From: Bifidobacterium aquikefiri | Lineage (GTDB): Bacteria > Actinomycetota > Actinomycetes > Actinomycetales > Bifidobacteriaceae | Length of the DNA: 64,000 nucleotides | NCBI RefSeq assembly: GCF_002259795.1 | Contig: NZ_MWXA01000007.1 | Coordinates: forward strand, 62,001 to 126,000 | Direction: 5' to 3' | Part shown: positions 34,574 to 43,309 of the stretch, piece after piece | Numbering within the stretch: the stretch's first letter is position 1 | Layout: each line of letters begins with the position of its first letter | Translations under genes and position numbers: made by a program | Notes under the pieces: generated by a model | The model's database searches: none | What the model saw: the letters and a program-made list of their open reading frames with translations, nothing else | Told to the model about the DNA's origin: nothing

Positions 34574-34660
34574 GGAAAAATGCAAGCACCTGACACAACC
34601 AAGTAAAACGCAAGCACCTGATACGACCGGGTAAAATGCAAGCACCTGACGACCGGGGAG
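34574..34660. repeat. 28-bp tandem repeat, three copies
   Basis: Three contiguous units share ATGCAAGCACCTGA or ACGCAAGCACCTGA followed by YACRACCRRGTAAA, with small differences. They directly continue the tail of repeat copy e. No coding frame is supported. Confidence 0.75.
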
Positions 34661-34787
34661 GAAAGCAAGCTTTTCGAGTTTTGTTGCCTTTTTTTGGATG
34701 ACTACCGCAATTCCTGCATCATTTTGGTCAGATATCTTAGTGAATTCGGTACTTATACTTCAAAAGTCAACCAAACTCGATATTGCG

Positions 34788-35843
34788 TCACAACCTCGCC
34801 AGAATATCGGCTCCAACTTCAGCTGTAGAACGTTTAGCGGCGGCCAATTCCTTGATATCTGCCTCCACTGCCGCTTCGATGCGGTCTGCGGGCTCGTCAA
34901 TTCCCAAGTGGCGTAGCATCAGAGCCGTTGAGAGGATTGCTGCCGTAGGATTCGCGATGCCTTTGCCCGCAATGTCTGGAGCGGATCCATGGATTGGCTC
35001 GAACATTGATGGGTATTCATTGCTGGCATTGATGTTGCCTGATGCCGAGTATCCTACTCCCCCTACGACTGCGCCGGCTTCATCGGTAAGAATGTCACCG
35101 AAGAGATTATCTGTCAGGATCACATCGAAACGGCTTGGATCAGTAACGATAAATATGGTCGCCGCATCAACATGCTGATAGTCGGTCGTAACCTCGGGAA
35201 ATTCCCTTGCAACGGCATTGACGATTCTTTGCCACATATCGCCGGCATTCGTGAGCACATTCTTCTTGTGCACCAGCGTCACATGCCTACGACGCTTCAT
35301 CGCGAGCGCGAATGCGTATCGAACCACGCGTTCAACGCCGAATGCAGTATTAATGGACACTTCGGTCGCGACTTCGTGCGGGGTTCCTCGGCGAATAGCG
35401 CCACCGGCTCCAACGTAGAGTCCTTCCGTACCTTCGCGAACGACGACGAAATCGATCTTTCCCGGGTTGGCAAGCGGCGACTTCACTCCGTCATAGAGTC
35501 TAGATGGGCGAAGATTGATATATTGATCAAGCGCAAAACGAAGTTTCAGCAACAGGCCGCGCTCGATGATTCCCGCCTTGATGCGAGGATCACCAACGGC
35601 TCCAAGAAGAATGGCGTCCTTCGTCTTGATGCGTTCAAGCTCGTCGTCCGGCAGCGTAGATCCGTCACGAAGATATCGTTCTGCACCCAGATCGAAGGTC
35701 TCGTAATTGAAGTTCACGAGACCTTCGGTTGCTTTCTCCAGAACTGCCTGAGCTGGCGGGACAATTTCCTTGCCAATGCCATCGCCCGGAATGACGGCGA
35801 TATTATATGTGCGATTTGATGCTTGTTCTGTGCTGTGAGTCAT
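34788..35843 (-). CDS. leuB: 3-isopropylmalate dehydrogenase
   Basis: 351 residues. Oxidatively decarboxylates 3-isopropylmalate with NAD+ and Mg2+ in leucine synthesis. Seen: [15 protein letters not shown] at the start, substrate arginines in [13 protein letters not shown], the metal-binding aspartates in [15 protein letters not shown], and the NAD pocket [15 protein letters not shown]. Full-length and shaped like the short actinobacterial LeuB. It stands alone between the S10 promoter region and the peptidase; no leader-peptide attenuator was recognised. Confidence 0.95.
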   Translation of the reverse strand: MTHSTEQASNRTYNIAVIPGDGIGKEIVPPAQAVLEKATEGLVNFNYETFDLGAERYLRDGSTLPDDELERIKTKDAILLGAVGDPRIKAGIIERGLLLKLRFALDQYINLRPSRLYDGVKSPLANPGKIDFVVVREGTEGLYVGAGGAIRRGTPHEVATEVSINTAFGVERVVRYAFALAMKRRRHVTLVHKKNVLTNAGDMWQRIVNAVAREFPEVTTDYQHVDAATIFIVTDPSRFDVILTDNLFGDILTDEAGAVVGGVGYSASGNINASNEYPSMFEPIHGSAPDIAGKGIANPTAAILSTALMLRHLGIDEPADRIEAAVEADIKELAAAKRSTAEVGADILARL

Positions 35844-36091
35844 GTCTCATGACAATAGGCAGAATTATGCGCTGAGCAATGACGCAGTCCGAGTATTGGA
35901 CATATCAGTCCCACATTGCGGTATGCGTGCGGCAGGGAGCGGGCAATCGCAACTGGCATTCACAACGATGAGCGCTGCGATGACCTTGACGGGACAGGCA
36001 GTGGTGAAGGTGGCTGGGCTGTGACCGCTACGGTGAAGTCGGCGACAATCTCCGCGAGGACATGCTATAGCCATAGCCATAGCTGACCGCG

Positions 36092-38578
36092 TCACATTGA
36101 AATGCCAGGTGCGCAGCCCATAATCGACAGACACCATGCCGTTTCGAAGCAGAGTTCCTCCCACTGCTTGTATCTTCCGGTGGTGCCGCCGTGACCGGCT
36201 TCGACCTCGATTTTTATGCAAACCTTTGCGCCGACTTCCGGCTCGCTCAGCCGTGCCGCCCATTTCAGCGGTTCGACATAGAGAACGCGGGTATCGTTCA
36301 TGGAAGTCGTGATAAAGATCTGCGGGAAATGAGCCGTTCCGAAACGTTTCACGCGTTCCTCGGCGGTGGGCACATTCTCATATGGTGAATATGATCTCAT
36401 ATATTGATACACATCGGGATTGTGCAGCGGGTCTCCCCACTCATCCCATTCCGTGACGGTCAACGGCAGACTCGGATCCAGGATCGAGGTCAGGGCGTCA
36501 ACGAATGGTACGTCCGCCTCGATGCCCGCATAGAGTTGCGGGGCCATATTCGCAATCGCCCCCATGAGCAGCCCGCCTGCGGAGCCGCCATTCGCCACCG
36601 TTCGATCAGGATCGGCGAAACCGGCTCTCTGCAAGGCTGCTGTCGCATCGATGAAGTCCTCGAAGGTGTGCTTCTTATTGAGTCTGCGACCTTGCTCGTA
36701 CCAAGCCCTTCCCATTTCGCCGCCACCGCGCACATGTGGGAGCGCATAGAGCACGCCGCGATCGAGCATGCTGAGCCGGGCGACCGAGAACCCAGGATCC
36801 GAGCTGATTTCATAGGCGCCATAGCCCGTGATGAACATCGGGGATAGTGCTGAAGACGGTTCTGAAGATGGAACGGCGGATGGAACCGCATCGCGCGCGT
36901 CGGCATCGCCGGTCTCAGCGGTATCGCCGATCTCAGCAGTTTCCGTTGTTCGGATATCCGTAAGCAGAACATCCGTCATACCGCGATGACCGAATGCATC
37001 AAGGGCAGGTGCCATTCCCCTCTTCCACAACAGCGAGACCGGAATGCGAGCTGAGTCTCGCGCCTCAACCCAGACTTGGCATTCTGCATAGTCGTCGGGA
37101 TTGAAATTGCCCATGACCTTCGCGCGTTTCAGGAGCACATCGCTCCCCGTTGCAGGGTCAAGTTCATGAAGTTCTGCAGGATTGGTGAAACTCGAGAACG
37201 AGTAGCGCAGACGGGGAACCTCATATGATGGATTGCCTGCTGTTCCAATCGAGAATAGAGCTTCACCCCGGGCGTCACCTCCCACAGGCTGAGGGATTAT
37301 TTCCTTGAAATCCCAAGGCCTTTGCGCACGATAGTCCTCAATGGCCTGCTGCTTTGTTATGACCGCGAGATGCGTCAGGCTATTGGAGCGATAGCCCAGC
37401 GTGATGAAATGCTCATGGATATCAAGGCTCTCAATATTGAGGCCGCGCGCACCTTGCAAAATCTTCGGATTCTGCGGGTTTGAGTCCGGTGTATCAATCG
37501 GCAGGGTGGCCTGGCTGCCGCCATGCTCGCAACCATACTTGCTTCCCGCTGCAATGCACACTCCCTCGTTGAGCTGATATGGGGGTTTGTGGCTGCGCAT
37601 GTCGATGATGTTGATTTGAAAATTCGGGTTCGTGACATTGTGGCATACCACCGCTATCGGGATGTCAGAGCCATCGTCGGCCGCTTTCTCGAAGCACGAG
37701 AAGCTGACATCATATTCGATGCCCTCATGCCTTGGAATGAAGGGGACGAAATCGCCCTCTGGAGTATCGATGGGAAGCATCAGCACTTCGCTGGTGGTTT
37801 TCGAACTGGTGCCGATGATGATATGACGCTCGTCGAAACTCAGGCCAACACCGACCCAGAAACGTTCGTCGTCTTCGTGCCAGACGCGGATATCCTCGCT
37901 TGTCGCACTGCCCACGCGGTGCCGCCACACCGAATCGGGACGCCATGCGTCATCCACGGTCACGTAGAAGACCCATGCTCCGTCAGGGGTGATGAGTCCT
38001 CCGGCCGACACCTGAGATATCTTTTCCGGCAGATCGCGCCCGGTTTTCAGATCCCTGATGAATAGGTCGTAGCGTTCGTTGCCTGTGATATCGACGCCAT
38101 AGAGCAACCAGCGACCATCATTGCTCATGCTCATTCCGCCAATGCGGAAGAAATCATGGCCTTTGGACTCTGCATTGCTGTCGAAGACGATCTCTTCGCC
38201 TGGCAGGGAGCCGGGTTCTCCTTCTTCGTTGATCGTCGGAACGTTCCAGTCGCCGTCGCTGGCTATCGGAATCCGGCATTGGACCGCGTATTGTTGACCT
38301 TCGCGGGTTCGTGCAAAATACCAATAACCGTGTGAACGCAGCGGCACGGACATGTCAGTTTCCTGAATGCGGGATTTCAACTCATCGAAGAGTTCCTTGC
38401 GAGTGGATTCCAATGGTTTCATCACGGCTTGGCAGTACTCGTTTTCCGCCGAAACAAAGGATTGCGTGGCTTCAGCTTCTTTGTCTTTCATCCAGGCGTA
38501 ATTGTCAACGAAATTTCCTCTCCCAGCGGTGCGAGTAGAAGGAGATTTTGGCGCGATGGGCCTCGAAAATTCACTCAT
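36092..38578 (-). CDS. ptrB: Prolyl-oligopeptidase family peptidase, oligopeptidase B-like (S9A)
   Basis: 828 residues. Cytosolic serine peptidase that cuts short peptides, in oligopeptidase B after basic residues. N-terminal ~1-75 cap and a seven-blade propeller, then an alpha/beta hydrolase. Catalytic Ser666 (GGSAGG), Asp762 (MNDTRV), His796 (EAGHGG). RGGGEMGRAWYEQGR is typical of OpB. An Ala/Asp/Ser-rich insertion of ~45 residues (GDTAETGDADARDA, PSSEPSSALS) stands just before the hydrolase strand FITGYGAYE and makes the protein longer than usual (~700). No signal peptide. Specificity is inferred. Confidence 0.9.
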   Translation of the reverse strand: MSEFSRPIAPKSPSTRTAGRGNFVDNYAWMKDKEAEATQSFVSAENEYCQAVMKPLESTRKELFDELKSRIQETDMSVPLRSHGYWYFARTREGQQYAVQCRIPIASDGDWNVPTINEEGEPGSLPGEEIVFDSNAESKGHDFFRIGGMSMSNDGRWLLYGVDITGNERYDLFIRDLKTGRDLPEKISQVSAGGLITPDGAWVFYVTVDDAWRPDSVWRHRVGSATSEDIRVWHEDDERFWVGVGLSFDERHIIIGTSSKTTSEVLMLPIDTPEGDFVPFIPRHEGIEYDVSFSCFEKAADDGSDIPIAVVCHNVTNPNFQINIIDMRSHKPPYQLNEGVCIAAGSKYGCEHGGSQATLPIDTPDSNPQNPKILQGARGLNIESLDIHEHFITLGYRSNSLTHLAVITKQQAIEDYRAQRPWDFKEIIPQPVGGDARGEALFSIGTAGNPSYEVPRLRYSFSSFTNPAELHELDPATGSDVLLKRAKVMGNFNPDDYAECQVWVEARDSARIPVSLLWKRGMAPALDAFGHRGMTDVLLTDIRTTETAEIGDTAETGDADARDAVPSAVPSSEPSSALSPMFITGYGAYEISSDPGFSVARLSMLDRGVLYALPHVRGGGEMGRAWYEQGRRLNKKHTFEDFIDATAALQRAGFADPDRTVANGGSAGGLLMGAIANMAPQLYAGIEADVPFVDALTSILDPSLPLTVTEWDEWGDPLHNPDVYQYMRSYSPYENVPTAEERVKRFGTAHFPQIFITTSMNDTRVLYVEPLKWAARLSEPEVGAKVCIKIEVEAGHGGTTGRYKQWEELCFETAWCLSIMGCAPGISM

Positions 38579-38603
38579 GAGGGTCGATTATAAGCTGGCA
38601 TTC

Positions 38604-38708
38604 CAAGTTTTGCGAACTTCCCAAGGCATATGGCATTAATTTTGGCTGAATGGCACGTGATTTCAACGATTGCAGGCACTTTATGCTTTGGAAAGTTCGC
38701 AAAACTTG
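38604..38708. repeat. Long inverted repeat between ptrB and App1 gene
   Basis: CAAGTTTTGCGAACTT (38604-38619) and its exact complement AAGTTCGCAAAACTTG (38693-38708) form a 16-bp stem. It continues inward with about 11 more pairs and three mismatches (CCCAAGGCATA / TATGCTTTGGA). The loop is about 45-50 bases and has no gene. Confidence 0.85.
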
Positions 38709-38720
38709 AAAGTTCGATTA

Positions 38721-38818
38721 TTTTGCGGCCTCTTTTGAGAAAAACCCGAGTATCAGCCCAAATTGGTGACGCCATTCCAACGTTTTTGGAACTATGATTT
38801 TGAAACCAGGCCGCAAAA
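38721..38818. repeat. Second inverted repeat beside the first
   Basis: TTTTGCGGCCT (38721-38731) and AGGCCGCAAAA (38808-38818) form an 11-bp stem; the right arm is followed by AAA on the plus strand. It lies 12 bases from the first inverted repeat and 14 bases before the App1 gene's stop. One of the two may serve as that gene's terminator. Confidence 0.7.
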
Positions 38819-38832
38819 AAACAAAATGCCTC

Positions 38833-40041
38833 TTATTTTGGATCTTGTGAAGCCTTTTGGCACTGCGCGAGATACGGAATGAGCGTTTTCATCAGATTCG
38901 AGCCCGTGGTTCCATAAAAAACGGGAATATCGGTTTCGGGCATCGGCTGGGTTGTTGTCATGCCCGCCAATGATGGCAATACGGATTCCTTCGGACTCAG
39001 CTGGCGCATGCCGATGGCGATGATTCGTCCAGGATAGCGCTTGGCGATGGTTGCATATGTGGTCGGGTCTTTCTGACCGTCGTCACCAATGAGTACGAAG
39101 CGCATTTTGGGGAAATCAGCCATGAGCTGGCCGATGAATTCGAGTTTGTGCTGAACGCCCGATGGAATGAAGGTCTTGGGGCGGGGATCTAGATCGCGCA
39201 GCAGCAGTGGCCCCGCGGGGAAACCTTGGTATGAGATGAAATGCCGAATGGAACTTTCCACGTTCCATGGCGATGTTGAGAGATAGAAGAATGGGGCGTC
39301 TGGGAAAATATCCGAAATCTTCGAATAGAGAACGCTCATTCCCGGAACCGACATTCTCTTGCGTGGATTGAGCAGCAGCATGTTATAGGCTGCCTTCCAG
39401 ATGGTGGGAACCTGAGTGACCATGATGGTGTCGTCAACATCCGAAACAACACCGATTCCCGCCGACCTTGCAATGGTATACAACGCTGAGCGCACAGGTG
39501 CACGGCCACGAATCTTATACGAGACGTCGTGGATTCCTGGCGAGAGATGATGCTGAGCCAGCAGATCCAGATAACCGCGCGTATCCGACCAGGCGTATTT
39601 GCTGCTCAGCTCCTTAGATGAATCGGGCTTGTCATGCAGCTCGGATTCGCCGATTTGAACCGTGCGCAGCGGAGTATCATCGATGCTTATCTTCACTCGC
39701 GTATGCGGCGCCGGGACTGTGAACACCGTACGAATGCCACGAACCACTGCACCGGACTTTCCACGCTGAGGAGCCAGCATGGTTCGGCAGATCAGCCTTG
39801 AATAGGAATCCGTACCGTAGCCGACGTATGGCTCGACACGAGGAAACCAATCCAGCTGACGTGTGACTGCCGTGGAAAAACGCGTCCAAAGATTGAAGGA
39901 ATGAATCAGCGCCCTTCTTGAGATCTGGATCAACAACGGCTGACGTTCAAGCCTCAGGCGCGGAGAAACTGTGTCAAAGCTGCTCGCGGTCTTCCTCGCA
40001 CGTATTGGTGATGAGTCAGGAGTATCCATATCTTCTACCAT
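38833..40041 (-). CDS. App1-family (DUF2183) phosphatidate phosphatase-like protein
   Basis: 402 residues; the ATG at 40041 follows GGAG by 9 bases. The C-terminal half has the HAD-like App1 catalytic signature DVDDTIMVTQVP (DxDxT), YLSTSPWNV and LIGDDGQKDP. App1 of yeast dephosphorylates phosphatidate; bacterial members are little studied. The N-terminal part is beta-rich (RVKISIDDTPLRTVQ), perhaps a membrane-binding module. No signal peptide or transmembrane span. It stands alone between repeats, so substrate is unknown. Confidence 0.85.
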   Translation of the reverse strand: MVEDMDTPDSSPIRARKTASSFDTVSPRLRLERQPLLIQISRRALIHSFNLWTRFSTAVTRQLDWFPRVEPYVGYGTDSYSRLICRTMLAPQRGKSGAVVRGIRTVFTVPAPHTRVKISIDDTPLRTVQIGESELHDKPDSSKELSSKYAWSDTRGYLDLLAQHHLSPGIHDVSYKIRGRAPVRSALYTIARSAGIGVVSDVDDTIMVTQVPTIWKAAYNMLLLNPRKRMSVPGMSVLYSKISDIFPDAPFFYLSTSPWNVESSIRHFISYQGFPAGPLLLRDLDPRPKTFIPSGVQHKLEFIGQLMADFPKMRFVLIGDDGQKDPTTYATIAKRYPGRIIAIGMRQLSPKESVLPSLAGMTTTQPMPETDIPVFYGTTGSNLMKTLIPYLAQCQKASQDPK

Positions 40042-40189
40042 ACACAATCTCCACACATTTCACTGAATCAGTTTGCTTCGAAGCACATCATCAGGCTGCA
40101 AACACGGGTTATAGGCACTGAAGTGTGGGTTTATGCCTTCGCTGGTGTGTCGGAGTGTAATTCGTTCCAGTTGATGCCATGCTTCTCTC

Positions 40190-40430
40190 CCGTCATTCCG
40201 AGCGAGCGCAGCGAGTCGGTGATATGAACTTGACAGTTCCATCGTCATTCCGAGCGAGCGCAGCGAGTCGAGGGATCTTGGCTGTTGATGCTCGCAAGAG
40301 TGAGATCTCTCGACTCGCTGCGCTCGCTCGAGATGACAAGGAAGGCGGATTCGGTCGAGATGACAAGAGAGGCGGATTCGCTCAGGGTGACAAGGAAGGT
40401 GGATTCGCTCGAGATGACAAGAGAGGTCGG
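40190..40430. repeat. Composite dispersed repeat, copy f, with tandem tail
   Basis: Two heads (GTCATTCCGAGCGAGCGCAG at 40191 and 40243), an inverted core (GAGTCGAGGGATCT / AGATCTCTCGACTCGC) and then four 27-28-bp tail units (CTCGAGATGACAAGGAAGG, TCGAGATGACAAGAGAGG, CTCAGGGTGACAAGGAAGG, CTCGAGATGACAAGAGAGG). 40042-40841 has no gene. Confidence 0.9.
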
Positions 40431-40573
40431 GGTGGCGGGCATCGACATTGGGTTGTTCCTGCTCTCGTGGTTGTGTTGCGATGCATGATGATGCCGCAAT
40501 GCGGGTATAGGGTAGCGTTCATGCACCCCAAGTCACGCAGGATTATCAACCAGCATAAACCCCCAGTTGGGAG

Positions 40574-40618
40574 AACGTCTCACGGCATGTTTCACATATG
40601 CTTTCATGCCGTGACGTT
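40574..40618. repeat. Hairpin in the App1-gcvH gap
   Basis: CACGGCATG and CATGCCGTG pair around a 15-base loop, flanked by AACGT / ACGTT that can extend the stem after a two-base bulge. A smaller GGAGCA/TGCTCC hairpin follows at about 40645. Role unknown. Confidence 0.5.
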
Positions 40619-40720
40619 ATACCAGCGTAAAAAATTATCAAACAGGAGCAACGCCTGCTCCCACAAGGGCTAGAAAACGATTCCCCACACACTTCTGCGC
40701 CTATAAGCTGCAAACACAAC

Positions 40721-40751
40721 GATGCACCGCAGCGGTCTGCAACGGTGCATC
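40721..40751 (-). terminator. Hairpin downstream of gcvH
   Basis: GATGCACCG / CGGTGCATC, a perfect 9-bp stem, about 90 bases after the gcvH stop. On the minus strand it is followed by GTTGTGTTT, a poor T-tract, so it is a probable but weak terminator. Confidence 0.5.
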
Positions 40752-40841
40752 TATGAATTGGTTTCACATGCGATTTCGGGGCGCATGCCGGAACGACTAC
40801 AATTCATCAAGTCCCAATCGTTTCGACTTGACGAGCATTAC

Positions 40842-41246
40842 TTATTTGATGATTTTTGCGTATTCCTCGGCACTCAATAAATCAGGCTCATCGTCATCAA
40901 GCTCAATCTTGAGCAACCATCCCTCGCCGTATGGGTCATTGTTGATGACAGCTGGATCTTCGGATGCCTCACGATTCACGTATTTGATCGTTCCAGAAAC
41001 CGGACTGACAAGCGGTTCGACAGCCTTCGACGATTCAAGTTCAACAACCTCATCGCCAGCTTCAATATGGCCACCTGCTTCTGGAAGATCAACGAATACC
41101 AAATCACCAAGCTGATCCTGCGCATATTCGGTTACACCAACAACCGCCGGCGATGTTGATGTATCAATCCAGACATGATCCTGTGAATACTGAAGATGCT
41201 CAGGAACATCAAGATTGCCTGTATTTGCGTTCTGTTCTTCACTCAC
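40842..41246 (-). CDS. gcvH: Glycine cleavage system H protein
   Basis: 134 residues from a GTG at 41246 with AGGAAA upstream. A lipoyl carrier that shuttles the aminomethyl group between P, T and L proteins; in organisms lacking the full system it can serve lipoate relay. The lipoyl lysine is Lys74 in ELESSKAVEPLVSP. YSQDHVWI and DPYGEGWLLKI are conserved. gcvP and gcvT are not in the window, so the H protein may act without a complete local cleavage operon. Slightly acidic N- and C-terminal ends. Confidence 0.95.
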   Translation of the reverse strand: MSEEQNANTGNLDVPEHLQYSQDHVWIDTSTSPAVVGVTEYAQDQLGDLVFVDLPEAGGHIEAGDEVVELESSKAVEPLVSPVSGTIKYVNREASEDPAVINNDPYGEGWLLKIELDDDEPDLLSAEEYAKIIK

Positions 41247-41325
41247 GACTATTTCCTACCTTTCTCATTGCCGGTCTCTGTGACATATGCCAGCTCTTGT
41301 CAAGCAGCTGAAACGGTAATCGAAT

Positions 41326-43098
41326 TCAGCGAACCGGTCCTGTGGGCTGTGCACCAGTGACCTTGACCATGGTTCCAACCTCTGCATTCTGATAAATCCA
41401 TTGGGCATCCGACGTCAACATGTTGACGCAGCCATGGGAGCCGTGCGACACGGGGTCACCCGTCGCTATGCCAACCGTGTTCCACGGTGCAGCATGGAAT
41501 CCCTCGCCGCCGTTGAAATAACTGATCCACTTGACACCTGGGGTGACATAGTCTGTACCACGCATGTCCTGTGTCTGATACTTGATATTGATATAGAAGG
41601 TGCCGTTGTCGGTCTGTGTAGAATCCTTGCCTGTGCAGACGTTGAAGGACTTGACCTTCGTGGATCCCTTATAGACGGTGACCGTCTGCTTTGCGCGATC
41701 AACCTCAATCCACATATCACCATTCGCCTTGGAATAATCGGCAACATGCGACTCGGTCTTGAATTTCTCGACTGAGGTCTCGGCTGCAATGGCGTCGGTC
41801 GAACCGTTCGTAAGGCTGGAGAGAACCTTTTGAGCCGTGGTATCGGTGTCTTTGATGCCGATGCCGTTGACACCCTTGGTGGTAACCGTCAGGACAGTGC
41901 CTTGCGCATTGGTGATATCCTTCTGCGTCACGGCATCCTGATTGAGCTGCTTCGGAAGCTCCGACTGCAGATATGCGCTTATCGCATCCTGATCGTATTG
42001 CAACGTCAGGGTGCCCTTGTCGAGGTTGCTCGTCGGTGTGATCCATGTTGCGAGCACATCGGACGGAATCGTGAAGCTCTTTGCCCCACCATTGTTGATC
42101 TTTACGCTTTGGGTGATTCGCTGATTTGCAGTATCCGCAGCCTGCTGGGCAGTATCCTCGGTGATTGGCATTGACACCGATGCATAGGTGATCGCCGCCG
42201 AGGTCGTCGTGCCAGGATTATCGACAATCTGGGCAACCGCAGACTCCACCGAATCAAGCTTTGGAGCCTTGCCCTCTTTGCCGACGGTGACCACGAATTT
42301 CTTGGCAGTCTTGTCATAGCTGACCGTTGATGCCTTCGCGCGTGCGCCTTCCGAGACAAATGTGGTGGTGAGGTAATCGCTCATGGCAGACTCATCAGTC
42401 GATGAGACGAGCTTGACCTGCTGACGCTGGAATGGATTGATTCTCAAGGCACCTGCTGAGGATTTCGCCTGCAAGAGGTTATTGACGGTCGCCTTGACAT
42501 TGACCGTGACTCCCAAGTCCTTCAGACTCGCCTTCGTGTCTTGCTCTGCATTATCGGCAACCTCTACACGTGAATCGGAAACGGCTGATGTGACCGTCTG
42601 CGTCAGCTGAGCTGCATTTTGCCCGGCAACACTGTGGCTACCGAACATGACACCGGGTGCTGCCTTATCTGAAAAGTACGACTGTGCTGCGAAGAAACCA
42701 CCAACAGCGGCAGCGATAAGCACAACAAGCATCACTAAGGTCACGATCAATCCCACGTGCCCATGAGATTTGGCGGCACCAGCGCCCGACCGATCCTCAA
42801 ACTGCGAGAGAGTCGAATCCGAAGCATGCATACCAGCAAACTGACCTGTTGGAGGAAGCGGCGAGAACTGCATCGTGCTCTGCAAATCATTGTTGTCATT
42901 GTCGGGGCCAGAACCAGTCCCATAGCGGCTTCCAGAAGCAGCGGGAGCACCGGTGCCCCCAGGGGTTCGTGCGTTTGCACCACTATATGACGCCCCGTAT
43001 TCATTGGCATTGGACTCGGTACCTGCGTCATCGCTTGAATTCCCGTGTGGCACAGGCGGTTCTGGAATACCTGAGTCAAAATACCCGTTATCTGACAT
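41326..43098 (-). CDS. L,D-transpeptidase (YkuD) with peptidoglycan-binding-like domains
   Basis: 590 residues from the ATG at 43098 (AAAGG upstream). Cytoplasmic Pro/Gly/Asn-rich start, one membrane span near 118-145, extracellular repeats of the YoaR/PG_binding_4 kind (~150-450), and a C-terminal YkuD domain. The catalytic motif reads HGSHGCVNMLTSDAQW with the nucleophilic Cys. It would form 3-3 cross-links in peptidoglycan or attach wall proteins. ATEIEVDRAKQ-like strand WIEVDRAKQTVTVYKG starts the catalytic domain. Not in an operon with neighbours (over 200 bp gap to nudC). Confidence 0.92.
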   Translation of the reverse strand: MSDNGYFDSGIPEPPVPHGNSSDDAGTESNANEYGASYSGANARTPGGTGAPAASGSRYGTGSGPDNDNNDLQSTMQFSPLPPTGQFAGMHASDSTLSQFEDRSGAGAAKSHGHVGLIVTLVMLVVLIAAAVGGFFAAQSYFSDKAAPGVMFGSHSVAGQNAAQLTQTVTSAVSDSRVEVADNAEQDTKASLKDLGVTVNVKATVNNLLQAKSSAGALRINPFQRQQVKLVSSTDESAMSDYLTTTFVSEGARAKASTVSYDKTAKKFVVTVGKEGKAPKLDSVESAVAQIVDNPGTTTSAAITYASVSMPITEDTAQQAADTANQRITQSVKINNGGAKSFTIPSDVLATWITPTSNLDKGTLTLQYDQDAISAYLQSELPKQLNQDAVTQKDITNAQGTVLTVTTKGVNGIGIKDTDTTAQKVLSSLTNGSTDAIAAETSVEKFKTESHVADYSKANGDMWIEVDRAKQTVTVYKGSTKVKSFNVCTGKDSTQTDNGTFYINIKYQTQDMRGTDYVTPGVKWISYFNGGEGFHAAPWNTVGIATGDPVSHGSHGCVNMLTSDAQWIYQNAEVGTMVKVTGAQPTGPVR

Positions 43099-43309
43099 AC
43101 TGGGCCTTTCTATGTTTCTCACGCAGCTCGTCAAGCCTTGCCGATCGTTATGAACGTGCTGCGTTCGCCGTGCCGATTCTACTAGCAAAGTGAGTTACAA
43201 GCCACCATATAACCCAATTATTGCAGTTGGCATGGCATATGTTGCGAATTTCACACTTCGACTAAATTATCTGCGGTGTATAAAAGGCGTATAAACAATG
43301 CACGATAGC

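Noticed and set aside
40331-40430. Regular 27-28-bp repeats that could suggest a CRISPR array
   Set aside because: Units are contiguous variants of one sequence without unique spacers; no cas genes are near. The same holds for 34574-34660 and 45390-45490.
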